Of a stretch of DNA of 60,000 bases, positions 58,614 to 60,000 are shown piece after piece. The stretch is from Nymphaea colorata (Eukaryota > Streptophyta > Magnoliopsida > Nymphaeales > Nymphaeaceae). The translations under genes and the position numbers were made by a program. The notes below the pieces were generated by a model, which made no database searches, was not told the origin of the DNA, and worked only from the letters and a program-made list of their open reading frames with translations. The first letter of the stretch is position 1, and each line of letters starts with the position of its first letter. The stretch covers positions 4,366,001 through 4,426,000 of the forward strand of contig NC_045147.1 in assembly GCF_008831285.2 (NCBI RefSeq), written 5' to 3'.

Positions 58614-59089
58614 AAATTCAACTCTATGCATCTGTTGATGCCTAACTATCCAAGGTTTTGAAATATGTGAACATGTTTAGGCTAAAAATATATTTTGTTT
58701 GTCAAAAAAAATTATTTTGGGGTCAGAAAAAAAGAAAAAATAAATAGTTGAGTTAGCTGAATGTTTCCACTTTCCATATCATCAATTTGTGCTTAAGTAA
58801 CATGGACGCTTAAAAGAATTGGTACACCAGAGTTGACATGGCTGGTGCGTGAGTCGATGCCGGTGTGTTGACATACTATTTGCTGTCTTTTCCTATTGAA
58901 TCATTGTATAAAAACGTACTGGTCCTGATGCCTTTTGGTTGGGCTTTATGGTAGGTTTGACCAAAAACATGGTATTGTCCAATCTAAGCATGTGAATGCA
59001 TTTCTCGAAATCTAGTGAAAAATTTAAAATGAAATGGTTGAGGATAGAAAAGGTTCCTTTTGGAGAGTATTACTGATATGGATCTAGTG

Positions 59090-59165
59090 GAGGTAAAGTG
59101 GGCCTAATTCTTTGAAGATTAAAGCATGTGGCTATGAACCATGGTGTGGGGGGTTCAAATCCCTC
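59090..59165 (+). other. tRNA-like remnant or SINE head (weak)
   Basis: ggggggttcaaatccctcc (59145-59163) is a good T-arm with a pol III B-box (ggttcaaatcc). Upstream, tgtgg-ctatgaa-ccatg could form an anticodon arm with a 7-base loop reading ATG at the anticodon place. The acceptor stem and a clean D-arm/A-box are missing, so this is not a functional tRNA. It might be an organellar tRNA scrap or the head of a tRNA-derived SINE. Confidence 0.3.
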
Positions 59166-60000
59166 CTCATCTACAACCTGACTCAAAAGGGGAAAGCCTC
59201 TTACTGTTCCTTGATTACCTTTAATTATAGGAAAATCATGATTGAGATAGCAGATGCAAGGTAGTGGTAATGAAATTAAACCAGTGATCAGTATTTAAAT
59301 TTGGACATAAAGCAATAGGTTTCTCCAATTTACATAAATGAATAGTGCAAAGCACATTCTGTGTAAGAAATTTCCTATGGATATAAGAACTCTTGTACTA
59401 GAAGCAATGTATCTCTAATTGTAGCCCCATAGGTTTGATTTAGCTAGATATGTTTTTTCATTTTCGCATCAATTTCATCGTATAGAAGCTTATGACCTCC
59501 CTCGTTATGCCTTGTGGTAATAATTCCTTTGGCTTTGCGATCTTTATCACAATGATTTCCCATGGACATATTTTAGTTATGGATTGAATTTTGTTTACCA
59601 TTAGAAGTCTTTTGCATGTGGTGTGGGTAAAAGTATATGAAGGTATTTGTGCTTGGATGGTGGATCAGGATTATCCCTATGAAAAACTTATAATTTCTGT
59701 GGACTGTGGAGGTTCTACCCCATGGAGATAATATAGCTTTTAGCTGGTCATGGTTGGGTACGTGCAACATACCAACATATCCAATAAATTACTGATAGCT
59801 CCTGTGGCCAATTCAAGATTAGTTTTACCTGGTTTGGAGCAATAAACCTATTTGAAGTGGCTAATTTCATACCTGAGAAGGCTATGTGTAAACAAACAAG
59901 AATTGATTTTGCCTCCCATGTAGCTAGTCTTCAGTTAGGGATTGACCCTGTTAAAGAAGTTGTAGATATCTTCCATGCGTTGTATTTGAAGTAGTTAATT

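Larger units (their letters stand above)
56521..60000. other. Intergenic, no gene recognised
   Basis: AT-rich DNA with a long (AT)n run at 57155-57194, A/T homopolymer blocks at 56880-57060, and (CT)n/(CA)n runs at 58528-58613. A tRNA-like motif lies near 59.1 kb (listed separately). Frames in this part show no recognisable protein. Confidence 0.45.

Noticed and set aside
1-60000. CRISPR array, operon, riboswitch or phage-like system
   Set aside because: The window is intron-containing plant nuclear DNA; the repeats seen are microsatellites, tandem duplications and transposons without spacer structure.

Overview
The window is nuclear DNA from a flowering plant. Both intact genes are plant-type, split by GT-AG introns, and sit in AT-rich, transposon-filled DNA with decayed Copia, CACTA and hAT elements and a piece of plastid 16S rRNA. 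I cannot name the species. Everything here comes from reading the sequence; no database search was run.

Two complete protein-coding genes are supported, both on the + strand. Gene 1 (CDS 4686-13863, 8 exons, 1296 codons plus stop by my splice model) encodes a large conserved plant protein of unknown function, of the kind usually labelled 'stress response protein NST1-like'. It has conserved Cys pairs, a basic coiled coil and a long Ser-rich tail. Gene 2 (CDS 44884-56115, 16 coding exons, 727 aa) encodes a casein-kinase-1-like nuclear kinase of the MUT9-like kinase / photoregulatory protein kinase (MLK/PPK) family. All exon phases close in both models. Nothing suggests that the two genes work together; 31 kb of repeats separates them.

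Layout: 1-2345 is a short/long alternating repeat array. 2377-2640 holds nested tandem duplications. About 3017-3316 is a decayed plastid 16S rRNA insertion (NUPT). 3690-4090 is a fold-back AT-rich element. 4500-14100 is gene 1, with a 3.6-kb intron 6. 14100-22070 is intergenic with no recognisable gene. 22175-23200 is the first copy of a 1-kb repeat that recurs at 39560-40540. 23293-26286 is a truncated Copia retrotransposon on the - strand, with a 194-bp LTR and a tRNA-iMet primer-binding site. 26371-26870 is a duplicated 267-bp unit. 28390-30930 is the decayed 3' part of a CACTA (En/Spm) transposon on the - strand. 32280-36190 is a four-unit array of about 0.9-kb repeats. 38040-38290 is a CG-rich 90-bp duplication. 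39374-39511 is an orphan exon-like segment. 41413-41820 is a clean non-autonomous hAT element with an exact 8-bp target duplication. 42241-42849 is a GC-rich terminal-inverted-repeat element with a long CT tract. 43920-56400 is gene 2, whose last intron carries a second hAT-like insertion. 56520-60000 is intergenic, with a tRNA-like motif near 59.1 kb.

I found no convincing new biological system. The observations most worth checking are the uORF arrangements in front of both genes, the orphan exon at 39.4 kb, the spliced-but-dead CACTA ORF2, the plastid rRNA insertion, and the repeat arrays of unknown class.
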